From NCBI RefSeq assembly GCF_009363535.1, contig NZ_CP045369.1, forward strand, positions 2,739,001-2,803,000: a stretch of 64,000 bases of DNA. The letters run 5' to 3'. Both the position numbers and the translations under genes were made by a program. Each line of letters starts with the position of its first letter. Position 1 is the stretch's first letter. The notes under the pieces are model-generated. The model saw only the letters and a program-made list of their open reading frames with translations, searched no databases and was not told the origin of the DNA. This document shows positions 27,426 through 37,456 of the stretch, piece by piece. This stretch comes from Microbulbifer sp. THAF38 (GTDB lineage: Bacteria; Pseudomonadota; Gammaproteobacteria; Pseudomonadales; Cellvibrionaceae).

Positions 27426-28829
27426 TTATAGAATACCCTCCTCCTCATAATCCACCTTCACATCTTTACCTGTCACAAATAATATACATACTACTAATCC
27501 CGCCAAAGCCAGGTAGGCATTCACAGTAAAGGCCCTATCTATACCGGAAGGCAGATCTGGGGCCATGGCAACGATGGTTGTGTTCATACCCAGCCCTATG
27601 GCGCCACCTGCTATTTGATACATATAAAGTATTGCCCCAGCCAGGCTTGCCCTGGAGGGGTCTACAACCGTTATTGCCGCAGTAGTTATAGTTGAATAAA
27701 AAAGCCCGACCCCCGCCCCCAGAATCATTAAGCCAGGTATAAGCACCGGATAGGTAGTATTTGTAGTCAGGTGTGAGAGCATAAACATTCCGACGCACAT
27801 GCATATGGTACCGGCTGAAACGATTATCTTAGCCCCCAACTTCTCATATAGACTGCCCGAGATATAGGAAACAATGCCAAATACAGCCATCATTGGTAAC
27901 AGGCCTATACCGGAAAAAGCGGCCGAGTAACCCCGAACCTTGGTGAGGAATTGTGGGATATACAGTAGAGCAGCAAAGAAAACCACAGAGAGCAGTAAGG
28001 TTGCCATGCCCGCCGCAAAGAATTTGTTATTTCTTGCCACATCCTCTGGGATTAGAGCATTCTTACCCGCATTGCGCTCCACAATAATAAAAAGCCCCAA
28101 GAACACCAAGAAAACTGCGAATAATGTGACAATCCAGGGGCTTTTAAAGCCAAGGTCTACCGCCAGATCCAAGGCAACAAGCAGACCAAACAAGGATACA
28201 GATAGTGTCGTTACGCCAGCGTAATCTATTTTTTCATCGACTTTTTCCGGACTGTCATCGGCGATCACTTTCCAGCAGACCAGACAAGCCAAAGCCGCAA
28301 TGGGAATATTGATAAAAAAGATCCAGCGCCAGCTAGCTAAGTCGGTCAACACTCCCCCTAGCATTGGCCCTATGGCATTCGATGCACCACAGACTGTCAT
28401 AATTAAACCGCCCGCCAACCCAGAGCGATCCTCGGGCATTAGCCCATAGATCATCCCTAATATGGCTGGCCACATCATGGCACCACCAATTCCCATTAAT
28501 GCCCGTGATATCAATAGCATCCACATATCTACGGCTAGGCCACCAAGCAAAGAGAAGAACACAAAGATTGCAGTGCCTATAAAGAAGATGCGGCGACGCC
28601 CAAACATATCTGCCAGGCGTCCACCAGAGATAATAAGAACACCAAAAACCAGGGTATAGCCATTTATGACCCACTGGGCCGTTGTGATATCAGAGTTAAA
28701 CTCCTTTTCCATAGCGGGTATCGCTACTGAGAAAGCGGTGAAATCATTCGCAATAAGGAATACCGCTAGACTGAGTGCTAACAAGCCAAGAAACTGGGTT
28801 TTTGTCAGGGGAGTCCTCGTTTCCGTCAT
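27426..28829 (-). CDS. DHA2-family MFS drug exporter, paralogue 1
   Basis: 467 aa with about 12-14 helices. It carries family motif A, GGRLADMFGRRRIFFIG, and motif C-like GASNAIGPMLGGVLTDLASW of EmrB/QacA-type proton antiporters. AGGAAG supports the ATG. It is very similar throughout to the exporter at 29832-31220. It is divergent from the amidohydrolase at 28970. It probably exports an organic acid or drug-like molecule by proton antiport; no membrane-fusion partner is present, so export would stop at the periplasm. Confidence 0.88.
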   Translation of the reverse strand: MTETRTPLTKTQFLGLLALSLAVFLIANDFTAFSVAIPAMEKEFNSDITTAQWVINGYTLVFGVLIISGGRLADMFGRRRIFFIGTAIFVFFSLLGGLAVDMWMLLISRALMGIGGAMMWPAILGMIYGLMPEDRSGLAGGLIMTVCGASNAIGPMLGGVLTDLASWRWIFFINIPIAALACLVCWKVIADDSPEKVDEKIDYAGVTTLSVSLFGLLVALDLAVDLGFKSPWIVTLFAVFLVFLGLFIIVERNAGKNALIPEDVARNNKFFAAGMATLLLSVVFFAALLYIPQFLTKVRGYSAAFSGIGLLPMMAVFGIVSYISGSLYEKLGAKIIVSAGTICMCVGMFMLSHLTTNTTYPVLIPGLMILGAGVGLFYSTITTAAITVVDPSRASLAGAILYMYQIAGGAIGLGMNTTIVAMAPDLPSGIDRAFTVNAYLALAGLVVCILFVTGKDVKVDYEEEGIL

Positions 28830-28969
28830 TGTATTCTTCCTGGGGCTTGTTTCTATAGTTCAGATATTTAAATGTGGCCAAGAAAGTTTAAAGTTTGGTC
28901 TATTTCACTATTTAGTACTGATTTTTTTCGCGAGAACCTGACCTGAACATTTTTTCTTCTACTGCTTAT

Positions 28970-29746
28970 ATGCAAACTAATATGCCAACTGAAAAAGTTA
29001 AGATCTTCGACAGTCACTTCCATATCATTAGCCCTGGATTTCCACTGTACCCAAATGATGGATTCACTCCTGATTTTTTCACTACTAGCGACTATTTATC
29101 CCGACTTAAAGACTACGAGTTGATAGGTGGCGCAGTGGTTTCTGGATCCTTCCAGAAACAAGATAACACCTACCTTAGGGATGCACTGGCTAAGCTTGGC
29201 AAAAATTTCGTGGGCGTGATACAGCTACTAGCCGATACCGATGACGAGACGATCCTGGCATTAAGCACCAGCGGCGTCCGAGCCGTAAGGTTCAACCTCA
29301 AGCGTGGCGGCTCTGAGGACGTAGCAAAAATCAAGAATCTTGCTCAAAGAATCTATGAATTAGCCGGTTGGCATGTCGAGCTTTATGTTGATTCAACTCA
29401 GCTTGAACCTCTCGCACCCACCCTACTTGCCCTACCCTGCGTTTCTATTGATCACCTTGGACTGAGTAAAAGTGGCCTTGGATTGTTGCTGTCACTCGCA
29501 GAGAAAGGGGTAAAGGTCAAAGCGACTGGCTTTGGGCGTCTTGATTTCGATCCGGCTACCGCCATTACTGATTTTTACAAGGCAAATCCTGACGGCCTGA
29601 TGTTTGGTTCAGATCTGCCTTCCACAAGGGCTCCAAGACCATTTAGAGACAAAGATGTGACTTTGATTCAAGAAACTCTGGGTGAACCTGGGGCCAATAA
29701 AGTCCTTTGGAAAAATGCTCAGGCGCTATACCTTCATCGGAATTAA
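28970..29746 (+). CDS. Amidohydrolase-2 family TIM-barrel hydrolase
   Basis: 258 aa. The N-terminal metal motif FDSHFHII corresponds to the HxH of the amidohydrolase superfamily, and the C-terminal MFGSDLPSTRAPRPF carries the conserved Asp after strand 8. A middle DHLG segment matches the family. These enzymes act on lactones or on carboxylate or imine bonds of cyclic compounds (PDC/ACMSD/lactonase-like group). The start is ATG 28970, or 28982 if the shorter MPTEKVKIF is used. It lies between two paralogous exporters, divergent from the first, which suggests detoxification or export of its substrate or product. Confidence 0.8.
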   Translation: MQTNMPTEKVKIFDSHFHIISPGFPLYPNDGFTPDFFTTSDYLSRLKDYELIGGAVVSGSFQKQDNTYLRDALAKLGKNFVGVIQLLADTDDETILALSTSGVRAVRFNLKRGGSEDVAKIKNLAQRIYELAGWHVELYVDSTQLEPLAPTLLALPCVSIDHLGLSKSGLGLLLSLAEKGVKVKATGFGRLDFDPATAITDFYKANPDGLMFGSDLPSTRAPRPFRDKDVTLIQETLGEPGANKVLWKNAQALYLHRN

Positions 29747-29831
29747 GGGAGAAAGCCTTTTCGGAGAGGATACATTCCTTTCAGAACCCCATCAGGCATA
29801 GCACCATAAGATGTGAGGACCTTTAAGGGTT

Positions 29832-31220
29832 TTACTCTTCAACCTTTTCCTGATGTGCCTTACCGCTCACAAACAAAACAGACACAATGAGTGATGCCAA
29901 GGCTAGATATGCATTCACTGTAAATGCCCGGTCAATCCCGGTAGAGATATCTGGCGCCATAGCCACAATAGTGGTATTCATTCCCAGTCCCATTGCGCCT
30001 CCAGCAATTTGAAACATATAAAGAATCGCACCGGCAAGGCTGGCTCTGGTAGGGTCGACAGCGGTAATAGCTGCAGTTGTAATAGTTGGAAAGAAAAGGC
30101 TAACCCCAGCACCAAGAATAATTAAACCTGGAATTAACTGAATGTAAGAGGAGCCCTTATGCAGGTGCGACAATATAAACATGGACAGGCACATAAGCAG
30201 TACACCGATTGCCGCCATCAACCTGGCTCCTAGTTTTTCATACAGGTTCCCAGTGATAAATGAGCCTATACCCTGCACAATCATCATAGGCAACAACCCT
30301 AAACCAGCATATATTGCCGAGTAACCATGAACCTTAGATAAGTATTGGGGGATGAAAAAAAGTGCAGCGAAAAATATTACTGAGATCAGTAAGGTGGTAA
30401 CCCCAGCGGCAAAAAATCTATGATTTCTGACAATATCCCTCGGTATCAACGCATCCAAATTTTCTCGCCTCTCCACCAAAATAAACAACCCAATAAATAC
30501 CAGGAAGATTGATACCAAAGTCATGACTAGAGGACTTTTGAACCCGATATCTACCGCAAGATCTAATGCGACAAGAAGTCCAAACAAGGCTATCGATAAA
30601 GTGGCGACTCCCAAATAGTCAATTTTTTCTTCGACTTTTTCAACACTATCATTAGAAACCACCTTCCAGCACATCAGACAAGCAAGTATGGCGATAGGAA
30701 CATTGATAAAAAATATCCAGCGCCAGCTTAGCCATTCAGTTAGAGCCCCACCAACCAAGGGTCCAATACAGTTGGAGAATCCACACACGGCAATAACCAA
30801 CCCTCCGGCCAGGCCCGAACGATCTGACGGTATCATCCCATAGATCATGCCGAGAATTGCCGGCCACATCAGCGCACTGCCAACCCCCATTAAGGCTCTG
30901 GCACTTAGCAACATCCACATATCAACGGCTAGCCCACCGATAAGAGAGAAAAAAACAAATATTGCAGATCCAATGAAGAAAATTTTCCGTCGCCCAAACA
31001 TGTCCGCCAGGCGGCCACCACTGATAATCATCACCCCAAAAACCAGGGTATAACCATTCATTACCCATTGGGCCGTAGTGATATCAGAATTGAACTCTTT
31101 CTCCATGGAGGGGATGGCTACAGAAAAGGCGGTAATATCGTTGGCGATCAGAAATATCGCAAAGCTCAATGCCATTAATCCAAGCAGTTGGCTTTTTAGG
31201 AGAGGGGTCTGGGATTCCAC
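29832..31220 (-). CDS. DHA2-family MFS drug exporter, paralogue 2
   Basis: 462 aa from GTG 31220, closely similar to the exporter at 27426-28829 (shared FLIANDxTAFSVAIPxMEKE and MFGRRKIFFIG segments). Helix count and motifs are of the EmrB/QacA type. It converges with the amidohydrolase gene. The two copies probably arose by local duplication around the amidohydrolase, with divergence mostly in loops and helices 9-12. Substrate unknown. Confidence 0.88.
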   Translation of the reverse strand: MESQTPLLKSQLLGLMALSFAIFLIANDITAFSVAIPSMEKEFNSDITTAQWVMNGYTLVFGVMIISGGRLADMFGRRKIFFIGSAIFVFFSLIGGLAVDMWMLLSARALMGVGSALMWPAILGMIYGMIPSDRSGLAGGLVIAVCGFSNCIGPLVGGALTEWLSWRWIFFINVPIAILACLMCWKVVSNDSVEKVEEKIDYLGVATLSIALFGLLVALDLAVDIGFKSPLVMTLVSIFLVFIGLFILVERRENLDALIPRDIVRNHRFFAAGVTTLLISVIFFAALFFIPQYLSKVHGYSAIYAGLGLLPMMIVQGIGSFITGNLYEKLGARLMAAIGVLLMCLSMFILSHLHKGSSYIQLIPGLIILGAGVSLFFPTITTAAITAVDPTRASLAGAILYMFQIAGGAMGLGMNTTIVAMAPDISTGIDRAFTVNAYLALASLIVSVLFVSGKAHQEKVEE

Positions 31221-31360
31221 TATTTAACCCTGCCAAGGGCCCACTCTTGGCGGGCAAATATAGAGAAAGGTATCCTGACAGTTTGGCCTATTAGGGTATT
31301 GAGCAGCGGATTAGGTCAAAGATTGGCGCGCCTGGAGAGGCTGAGTGAAACCCCAGAGAA

Positions 31361-31387
31361 GAGAAAGCAGCTCCGCCGGGGAGCTGC
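31361..31387 (-). terminator. Terminator of the MFS-lacI transcript
   Basis: On the minus strand the stem GCAGCTCC / GGAGCTGC (five-base loop, 31367-31387) is followed by TTTCTCTTCTC, a T-rich but broken tail. It begins seven bases after the lacI stop. Confidence 0.75.
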
Positions 31388-31394
31388 AAAAGAG

Positions 31395-32459
31395 CTATTG
31401 CTGATTGTATTCCTGAATCGGTTGATAGTTAGGGTTGGCACCACAGGAAGAACGTACTACCAGTTCAGTCGGTAGCACTTCAGGCTCTGCTGTTTTATCA
31501 CCGATCAATTGCATCATCTTCTCCACCATCAGCTCACCGCCTCGCTGGATATTCTGACGCACAGTCGTTAGTGGAGGCGTATAGAAAGGGGCGATGGGAA
31601 TATCATCAAATCCAACTACTGCAATATCGTCAGGGACCTTATAGCCCTGGCTCTGCAAGGCCTTAATGGCGCCCATAGCGATGCTATCACTCGCTGCGAA
31701 GATCGCATCGAAGGTCAAACCTTCGGCTTTTAATAGGCCTGCAATGGACTGGTAACCACTTTCACTGGAGAAAGAAACCTTGATTTGGCGCGCACTAATA
31801 TCAAGCCCTTCTTCGGCAAGGGCGGCTCTGTAGCCCTCGTAGCGCCCGTTAATCTCAGGGTGTGCAGTATCACCCAGAAAGAGGATTTTACGGCGGCCCT
31901 GCTTGAGCAGATGTTCGGTAGCCTGGCGCCCTCCCATCTGATTGTCACTACTTACGATACAGTAATCGAGACCTGGCTTGGCAGTCCCTCCCCATACCAC
32001 CAACGGATCGCCCTGGCGCTGTAACTCACGCAGTGGGCTGTCATCGATACCCTGACCAATCACGATTACCCCATCGGCGCGGCGAGACCCCATTAAGTAG
32101 GCATGCCAATCGTCATTTGTAGCGATGCGGTTGGAGAACAGTAGATCGTACCGGTGCTCGGCCAGGCGATCGGCAATCGCACCAATCATGTCCAACATAA
32201 AAGGGTCGGAAAAGGTTTGGCCCCCGGCGCTGCCGGTATTGATCACCACAGAAATGGTATGGCTGCGCTTTAAACGCAGATTGCGTGCACTCTCGTTGAT
32301 TTTGTAATTCATACTGCGCGCAATCTGCTGAATACGCTCCCGGGTCTTTTCATTGATCAGCGGGTTGTTATTCAGCGCGCGAGAAACAGTGGATTCAGAA
32401 ACTCCCGCCAGCCGTGCAATATCGGACATGGAGACGGGAGAGGAGGAATCCTTAGGCAT
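31395..32459 (-). CDS. LacI-family regulator of the disaccharide phosphorylase regulon
   Basis: 354 aa from ATG 32459, with AAGGTG seven bases upstream. The N-terminal LacI helix-turn-helix (MSDIARLAGVSESTVSRALN) and hinge helix (NYKINESARNLRL) are followed by a periplasmic-binding-protein-like effector domain ending near TVRQNIQRGGELMVEKMMQL. It lies 76 bases behind the MFS porter on the same strand, so both are probably one transcript. Palindromes of the ATTGCAATCGATTGCAAT type in the MFS/GH65 divergent promoter, and again before the TonB-dependent receptor at 45207, are the likely operators. The effector is probably the disaccharide or a phosphorylated sugar. Confidence 0.92.
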   Translation of the reverse strand: MPKDSSSPVSMSDIARLAGVSESTVSRALNNNPLINEKTRERIQQIARSMNYKINESARNLRLKRSHTISVVINTGSAGGQTFSDPFMLDMIGAIADRLAEHRYDLLFSNRIATNDDWHAYLMGSRRADGVIVIGQGIDDSPLRELQRQGDPLVVWGGTAKPGLDYCIVSSDNQMGGRQATEHLLKQGRRKILFLGDTAHPEINGRYEGYRAALAEEGLDISARQIKVSFSSESGYQSIAGLLKAEGLTFDAIFAASDSIAMGAIKALQSQGYKVPDDIAVVGFDDIPIAPFYTPPLTTVRQNIQRGGELMVEKMMQLIGDKTAEPEVLPTELVVRSSCGANPNYQPIQEYNQQ

Positions 32460-32535
32460 GCGTACTTCACCTTATTCGCGGGAAATACGCCATCTTAGGC
32501 GTGCTACAAGAGTTTGTAAAACTGCCGCTGCCAAC

Positions 32536-33789
32536 TCATACCGCAAGCCTGGCAGAATTTTCAACTGTCCCACCCTCCACCGCACGACGGAAAAAGTACA
32601 GGCTGATCAGAATTACCGAGATCGGCACCAGTGATAGGTAAAAGGCCACCTGGCCATCAAAGGCTTCAAAAACCGAACCGGTAATCAGGGAACCCGTGGT
32701 GCCCCCCAGCGCAGAAAAAATCACCAGCAAGCCGGTCATTGCCGAGTGCTGATGGGTCGGTAGTGAACTCAGCATCACCGAGTTGATTGCCGGATAAATG
32801 GGCGCCATAAACAGGCCAATCAGTGGCAGAATAAAGGCCGCAATCGGCGCATTGAACCAGTTGATATCGGGGTTGGCCTGCACATCACTCGATAGCGGCA
32901 GAGTCAGCACCACCAATAGCGCCATTGCCAGCAGACAGACATTCAACACCGGATACCAGTGTAAACGCCGCATAATAGCCCCTGCCCCCAAACGGCCCAA
33001 GGCGAGCCCTGCAGCAAAAATACTGGCAGCCTGGACGCTCATCGCCGCTGGTAGCTTCAAAATTTCATTGTTAAACGTGGGCAGCCAGCTGCCGATACCC
33101 TGTTCGATCAACACATAGATAAAAACGGAAATGACATAAATGTAAACCAGGGGCTTGGCCATCAGTTTTATCATTGCCCAGAAGTCCTGCCGTGGACTGG
33201 TGCCCTCAACCCGGGTACCCGACTCATCCATTTTTGTCAGCGACAATAAAATAAAGGCAAACAGGCAAATCGCAGCCAGCACCCAATACACATTCAGCCA
33301 AGCTGTGGAACCTGGATTGGCTGAGTCAATAAAGGCACTAAACAGCCAATACCCACTAAGAACCCCCACCATAAATACCCCCTCCAGGGTATTTACCATA
33401 CTCGCATGTTCATTTGGACCACGGGTTAACAGGCCCACAGTTGAATAAACCGCGACCTTCACCAAGGCAAAGGCGACTCCCACGGAAAGGAACAGTAGTT
33501 TTGCTGTCCAGAAACCTGGCAATAGGGGCATGGCAATACAAGCCCCGGTCACAATGGCGAGCCCCATCAGCATGGCCCGCTTAAATCCGAAACGCGGCAG
33601 TTGCGAAGCCACCAGAAAAGATACGATGCCGATAGGAATATCCTTAAAACCCTCCAATACACTGGCTGCAGATTTACTCACGCCGTAAGTATTAATCACC
33701 TGCAGTATCACAGTGCCGACACTGTTCAAGAGAATGGCGAACACAAAGTAAATGGCAAATAGGGAAAGCAGTATGCGCTGATTGTTCAT
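32536..33789 (-). CDS. MFS sugar porter
   Basis: 417 aa, 12 transmembrane helices of the major facilitator superfamily, without the long loop of the DHA exporters. The N-terminus NNQRILLSLFAIYFVFAILL and the late MAPIYPAINSVMLSSLPTHQHSAM are typical of FHS-like fucose/glucose-type porters, in which PxYPxxxS occurs near helix 10. It shares a transcript with lacI and diverges from the GH65 phosphorylase, so it very probably carries the disaccharide into the cytoplasm by proton symport. The specific sugar cannot be read. Confidence 0.88.
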   Translation of the reverse strand: MNNQRILLSLFAIYFVFAILLNSVGTVILQVINTYGVSKSAASVLEGFKDIPIGIVSFLVASQLPRFGFKRAMLMGLAIVTGACIAMPLLPGFWTAKLLFLSVGVAFALVKVAVYSTVGLLTRGPNEHASMVNTLEGVFMVGVLSGYWLFSAFIDSANPGSTAWLNVYWVLAAICLFAFILLSLTKMDESGTRVEGTSPRQDFWAMIKLMAKPLVYIYVISVFIYVLIEQGIGSWLPTFNNEILKLPAAMSVQAASIFAAGLALGRLGAGAIMRRLHWYPVLNVCLLAMALLVVLTLPLSSDVQANPDINWFNAPIAAFILPLIGLFMAPIYPAINSVMLSSLPTHQHSAMTGLLVIFSALGGTTGSLITGSVFEAFDGQVAFYLSLVPISVILISLYFFRRAVEGGTVENSARLAV

Positions 33790-33929
33790 AAGGAAATCTT
33801 TATCGGTCTATGGCTCAGGCGTACAGCCGTACCAGCCTGTTATTGTACATTTTTTGATCTTTCAGTGTGGGTTGATGACTGCAAATTTTCACGCCCCTAC
33901 AACTCAGCAGTATGACTTACCACAAAAGA

Positions 33930-33947
33930 ATTGCAATCGTTTGCAAT
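33930..33947. promoter_or_regulatory. Probable LacI operator O1 (MFS side)
   Basis: ATTGCAATCGTTTGCAAT, an 18-base near-palindrome with a central CG. It lies 141 bases before the MFS start in the divergent intergenic region. The same box occurs at 34111, 45267 and 45338, and the half-site TTGCAAxC is typical of LacI-family operators. Confidence 0.85.
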
Positions 33948-34110
33948 ATTTCAAGCTGCCAAACAGAGACCATTCAGCGATCGCCGGTCAGACTAGCGGG
34001 TTACTAGATAACAACAATGCTAATAAATTTATTATTATCAATGAGTTAAAGAATATTTTCACTCACAAATAGCACATAGTTACCGTACAAGGAGATTTTT
34101 TTACCCTCGC

Positions 34111-34128
34111 ATTGCAATCGATTGCATT
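34111..34128. promoter_or_regulatory. Probable LacI operator O2 (GH65 side)
   Basis: ATTGCAATCGATTGCATT, with a perfect 14-base core TGCAATCGATTGCA. It lies 92 bases upstream of the chosen GH65 start (ATG 34220), as expected for a promoter-proximal repressor site. An ORF extension over it to TTG 34112 would place the operator inside coding sequence, which argues for the later start. Confidence 0.85.
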
Positions 34129-34219
34129 TCAATATGTACAAGCGATAGACTGCAGGCAGTTGCCCGAAGTGCTAATCACTTCGGCAAAGCGCCTAACCAT
34201 CAGTTTCTGTGTAAGTGGT

Positions 34220-36571
34220 ATGAAGAAAGAACAACAACATAAGCTTGAAATTCACCCTTGGGGCCTGCTGGAAAGAGAGTTTCAAGCGGATGACTACCCT
34301 CTTAACGCCACCCTATTCTCCCTGGGCAATGGTTTTATTGGCCTGAGAGGCACCTTTGAGGAAGGCTTTGAGCCCGAGCCCTTTTCTGATGGCTGTTACC
34401 TCAATGGGGTCTATGCCAGTGAACCTATTCGCTACGGCGAGGCTGCTTACGGCTACGCCCGCAATAATCAGCGCATGCTAACGGTACCGGACGGCAAGGG
34501 TATTCAAATCTGGATTGATGGGGAGCGTTTCAGCCTCGCGGAGGGCGAACTACTCGAATATGAGCGTCACTTGGATATGGCCAGTGCAACCCTTACGCGC
34601 AGCCTCACTTGGCGTTCACCTCTTGGGAAAACCCTCAGGCTCAAAACCCAGCGCCAAGTCTGCCTAACTGAAAAACACCTAGTGCTCATCCATGTTGAAG
34701 TCACTACACTGGATTTTGATGGGGAAATACGCCTGCTGACGGGGCTGGATGGCAATCTCGATCAAGCCGAGCACAGTGACGATCCACGCTTGGCCTCCCC
34801 CATCAATCAGGAAGATATCCAATGGCTGGATAAGGTCGCTGATGGTGACTACTTGGCATTGCCACTCTCAGTCAGAAGTAGCGGCTATGAGATTCGCTGC
34901 GCAGCCATACACCGCTTGCAGACTAGTGCGGGCCACACCGTGACCAATCTACGCCATGAAAACCGGGTAACCACCGAATATCGCTGCAATGCCCAGCGGG
35001 ACAAGCCCCTATGCTTGACCAAATACCTTGCCTACTTCGCAGAGCAAAGGGCTGAGCCGATTGAAGCTGGACCATTACGCCAATACCTTGAACTCAGCGC
35101 CAATAAAAGTTTTGCCGAATATGCCAAGACCCAACGCATAGAGATGGATAAATTCTGGCAAGAATCCGATATTCAGGTATTTGGCAACGACAGCCTACAG
35201 CAAGGTATTCGATTTAATCTTTTCCACCTATTCCAATCCCTGGGCAGGGATGGACGTACGAATATCGCTGCTAAAGGGCTCTCGGGAGATGGTTACGACG
35301 GCCATTATTTCTGGGATACAGAAATCTATGTATTGCCGTTTTTTCTCTACACCCAGCCCAATATGGCCCGCCACCTGCTGGAATATCGTCACTCGATTCT
35401 GGATGCCGCCCGTGCCCGTGCCCGAGAGCTGGCGATCAGTAAAGGCGCCCTCTTTCCCTGGCGCACCATTGGCGGGGAGGAGTGCTCTGCATACTACCCT
35501 GCCGGCACCGCCCAGTTTCATATCAATGCGGATATCGCCTATGCAGTGCGCCACTACAGCCGAGTCACTGGTGATACGGAGTTTCTGAGGGAAAAAGGGG
35601 CGGAGCTGGTTATTGAGGGGGCCCGCCTATGGATGGAAATCGGCCACTTCAATCCTCGCCGCAACCACCAATTTTGTATTAATGAAGTCACTGGCCCGGA
35701 TGAATATACCGCGTTGGTAGATAACAACTTCTATACCAACCTGATGGCCCGTGTGCATTTGGAGTATGCTGCAGAGCTATACCAGTGGTTGCAATCCTTT
35801 GATCCAGAAGCGTGCCTGGCCTTGGCCCAACGTATACAACTGGGCCCACAGGAGCCCATGCTTTGGGCAAAAGCCGCAAAGGCCATGTACCTCCCCTACG
35901 ACCAATCCCAAGGTATCCACCCGCAGGATGATGGCTTCCTCGACAAGCCAGTGTGGGACTTTGAGCAGACACCGGCAAATCATTACCCCCTGCTACTGCA
36001 TTACCATCCACTGGTAATTTATCGACATCAGGTTTGCAAGCAGGCAGATGTAGTCTTGGGACTATTGCTCGAAAGTTCCGAGTTTTCCATCGAACAAAAA
36101 CGCCGCGACTTCGACTTTTACGAACCGCTCACTACACACGATTCCACCCTATCCGCCTGCATCCACAGCATTATTGCCAGCGAGGTGGGATACCCGGAAA
36201 AAGCGCTCGACTACTTCCAGCAAGTAGCACGAATGGACCTGGACAATCACCACAATAATACTCAGCACGGTATCCATACTGCCTGTATGGGCGGCACCTG
36301 GATGTGCATGGTGCAGGGCTTTGCCGGTATGCGCCTGCATGGTACCGAATTGCACTTCGCCCCGTTTGTACCCGAGGATATGGAAGGTTATCGCTTCCGC
36401 CTGCAATTCCGTGGTCGCACCCTGGAAGTGGACATCAATTGCAGTAATGCCAGCTATACCCTGATAACTGGCGAGCCCATCAACCTACATCACGTCCATG
36501 AACCCGTATTTCTCGCAGTAGGCAAAACCCAAACATTTGAGATAGCACCGCCAGTGGAGGTAACACCGTGA
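34220..36571 (+). CDS. GH65 disaccharide phosphorylase (maltose/trehalose/kojibiose type)
   Basis: 783 aa from ATG 34220; a longer frame to 34112 overlaps the operator. GH65 phosphorylases split an alpha-linked glucose disaccharide with phosphate to beta-glucose-1-phosphate and glucose. The N-terminal beta-sandwich (about 1-280) starts EIHPWGLLEREF. The (alpha/alpha)6 catalytic barrel (about 330-700) has GYDGHYFWDTEIYVLPFF, the general-acid Glu495 in VTGPDEYTALVDNNFYTN, and the phosphate-site THDSTLSAC. The C-terminal beta sheet follows. beta-Phosphoglucomutase overlaps its end, as usual for this family, so the product is beta-G1P. Bond specificity (maltose, trehalose, nigerose, kojibiose) is not resolved by eye. 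Confidence 0.92.
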   Translation: MKKEQQHKLEIHPWGLLEREFQADDYPLNATLFSLGNGFIGLRGTFEEGFEPEPFSDGCYLNGVYASEPIRYGEAAYGYARNNQRMLTVPDGKGIQIWIDGERFSLAEGELLEYERHLDMASATLTRSLTWRSPLGKTLRLKTQRQVCLTEKHLVLIHVEVTTLDFDGEIRLLTGLDGNLDQAEHSDDPRLASPINQEDIQWLDKVADGDYLALPLSVRSSGYEIRCAAIHRLQTSAGHTVTNLRHENRVTTEYRCNAQRDKPLCLTKYLAYFAEQRAEPIEAGPLRQYLELSANKSFAEYAKTQRIEMDKFWQESDIQVFGNDSLQQGIRFNLFHLFQSLGRDGRTNIAAKGLSGDGYDGHYFWDTEIYVLPFFLYTQPNMARHLLEYRHSILDAARARARELAISKGALFPWRTIGGEECSAYYPAGTAQFHINADIAYAVRHYSRVTGDTEFLREKGAELVIEGARLWMEIGHFNPRRNHQFCINEVTGPDEYTALVDNNFYTNLMARVHLEYAAELYQWLQSFDPEACLALAQRIQLGPQEPMLWAKAAKAMYLPYDQSQGIHPQDDGFLDKPVWDFEQTPANHYPLLLHYHPLVIYRHQVCKQADVVLGLLLESSEFSIEQKRRDFDFYEPLTTHDSTLSACIHSIIASEVGYPEKALDYFQQVARMDLDNHHNNTQHGIHTACMGGTWMCMVQGFAGMRLHGTELHFAPFVPEDMEGYRFRLQFRGRTLEVDINCSNASYTLITGEPINLHHVHEPVFLAVGKTQTFEIAPPVEVTP

Positions 36572-37239
36572 TCTATCGTGCTGCAATTTTTGATCTGGAT
36601 GGTGTACTCGCAGATACCGCACGACTGCACCTGAAAGCCTGGTACCAACTAGCCCAGGAACTCAAGCGCCCATGGGCTGAAGATACCAGTGAAAGGCTTA
36701 AGGGGCTGGAGCGTATGGCCTCACTGGAAGTGATTCTTGGGGAAGAGAGCGATCGGTTTAGTGAAAAGGAAAAGATCGATCTAGCTAGCAGAAAGAATAG
36801 TTATTATCAGAAACTGATTCGCAGCTTATCTCCAAAAGATCTGCTGCCCGGTGCCGGGGAGCTTCTCGCCTGGTTAAACGAGAAACAAATCCCCATTGCC
36901 CTGGCCTCAGCCAGTAAGAATGCGCAGGCCGTTTTACAAGCATTGGAGATATCACATTACTTCTCAACAATTGCCGATCCAGAGCAGTCCGCACCTAAAC
37001 CCTGCCCGGATATTTTCCTCGCAGCAGCGCAAGGCCTACAAGTTGGACCTGAATTCTGTGTTGCCTTTGAAGATGCTGCTGCTGGAGTCGCTGCCATTAA
37101 AGCAGCACAGGGCATGACTGCTATCGGAGTAGGCCATGAGAATTCTCTAAGAAACGCCGACTATATTGTGAATAGCCTGAAAGAATTCGACCCCAGGGAC
37201 TTCTTTCTCTCAGCGATTAGAGCAGCGGCCATAAGTTAG
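36568..37239 (+). CDS. pgmB: beta-Phosphoglucomutase
   Basis: 223 aa HAD-superfamily enzyme converting beta-glucose-1-phosphate to glucose-6-phosphate. Motif 1 is FDLDGVLADT (nucleophile Asp and acid/base Asp), motif 2 is ALASASKNA, and the end carries CVAFEDAAAGVAAIKAA. It starts with GTG at 36568, inside the GH65 stop region (four-base overlap), so translation is coupled. The pairing with a GH65 phosphorylase is the usual arrangement for maltose-type utilisation and yields glucose-6-phosphate for glycolysis. Confidence 0.95.
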   Translation: MIYRAAIFDLDGVLADTARLHLKAWYQLAQELKRPWAEDTSERLKGLERMASLEVILGEESDRFSEKEKIDLASRKNSYYQKLIRSLSPKDLLPGAGELLAWLNEKQIPIALASASKNAQAVLQALEISHYFSTIADPEQSAPKPCPDIFLAAAQGLQVGPEFCVAFEDAAAGVAAIKAAQGMTAIGVGHENSLRNADYIVNSLKEFDPRDFFLSAIRAAAIS

Positions 37240-37357
37240 GATTACTTAGGCAAGCCACATGCTGTGGTAGTTAATGGTCTTTTAGTGTGCTTACTGCCTC
37301 ACAATCCGGCACAATCTATTAAGCTTCCTATTCATTTTTTGATTCAGTTTTCTATTC

Positions 37358-37399
37358 AGCTTTATCCGTTTTTAGCTTCTCAGAAAAACGGATAAAGCT
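37358..37399. repeat. Perfect 16-base inverted repeat after pgmB
   Basis: AGCTTTATCCGTTTTT (37358-37373) and its exact complement (37384-37399) with a ten-base loop. No T-run follows, so it is at best a weak or mRNA-stabilising stem at the end of the GH65-pgmB transcript. Confidence 0.7.
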
Positions 37400-37456
37400 C
37401 GTCCCACAATACTTATCCTACGAAACATCCGCTTTACATAAGGTTTTTCTTTATAA

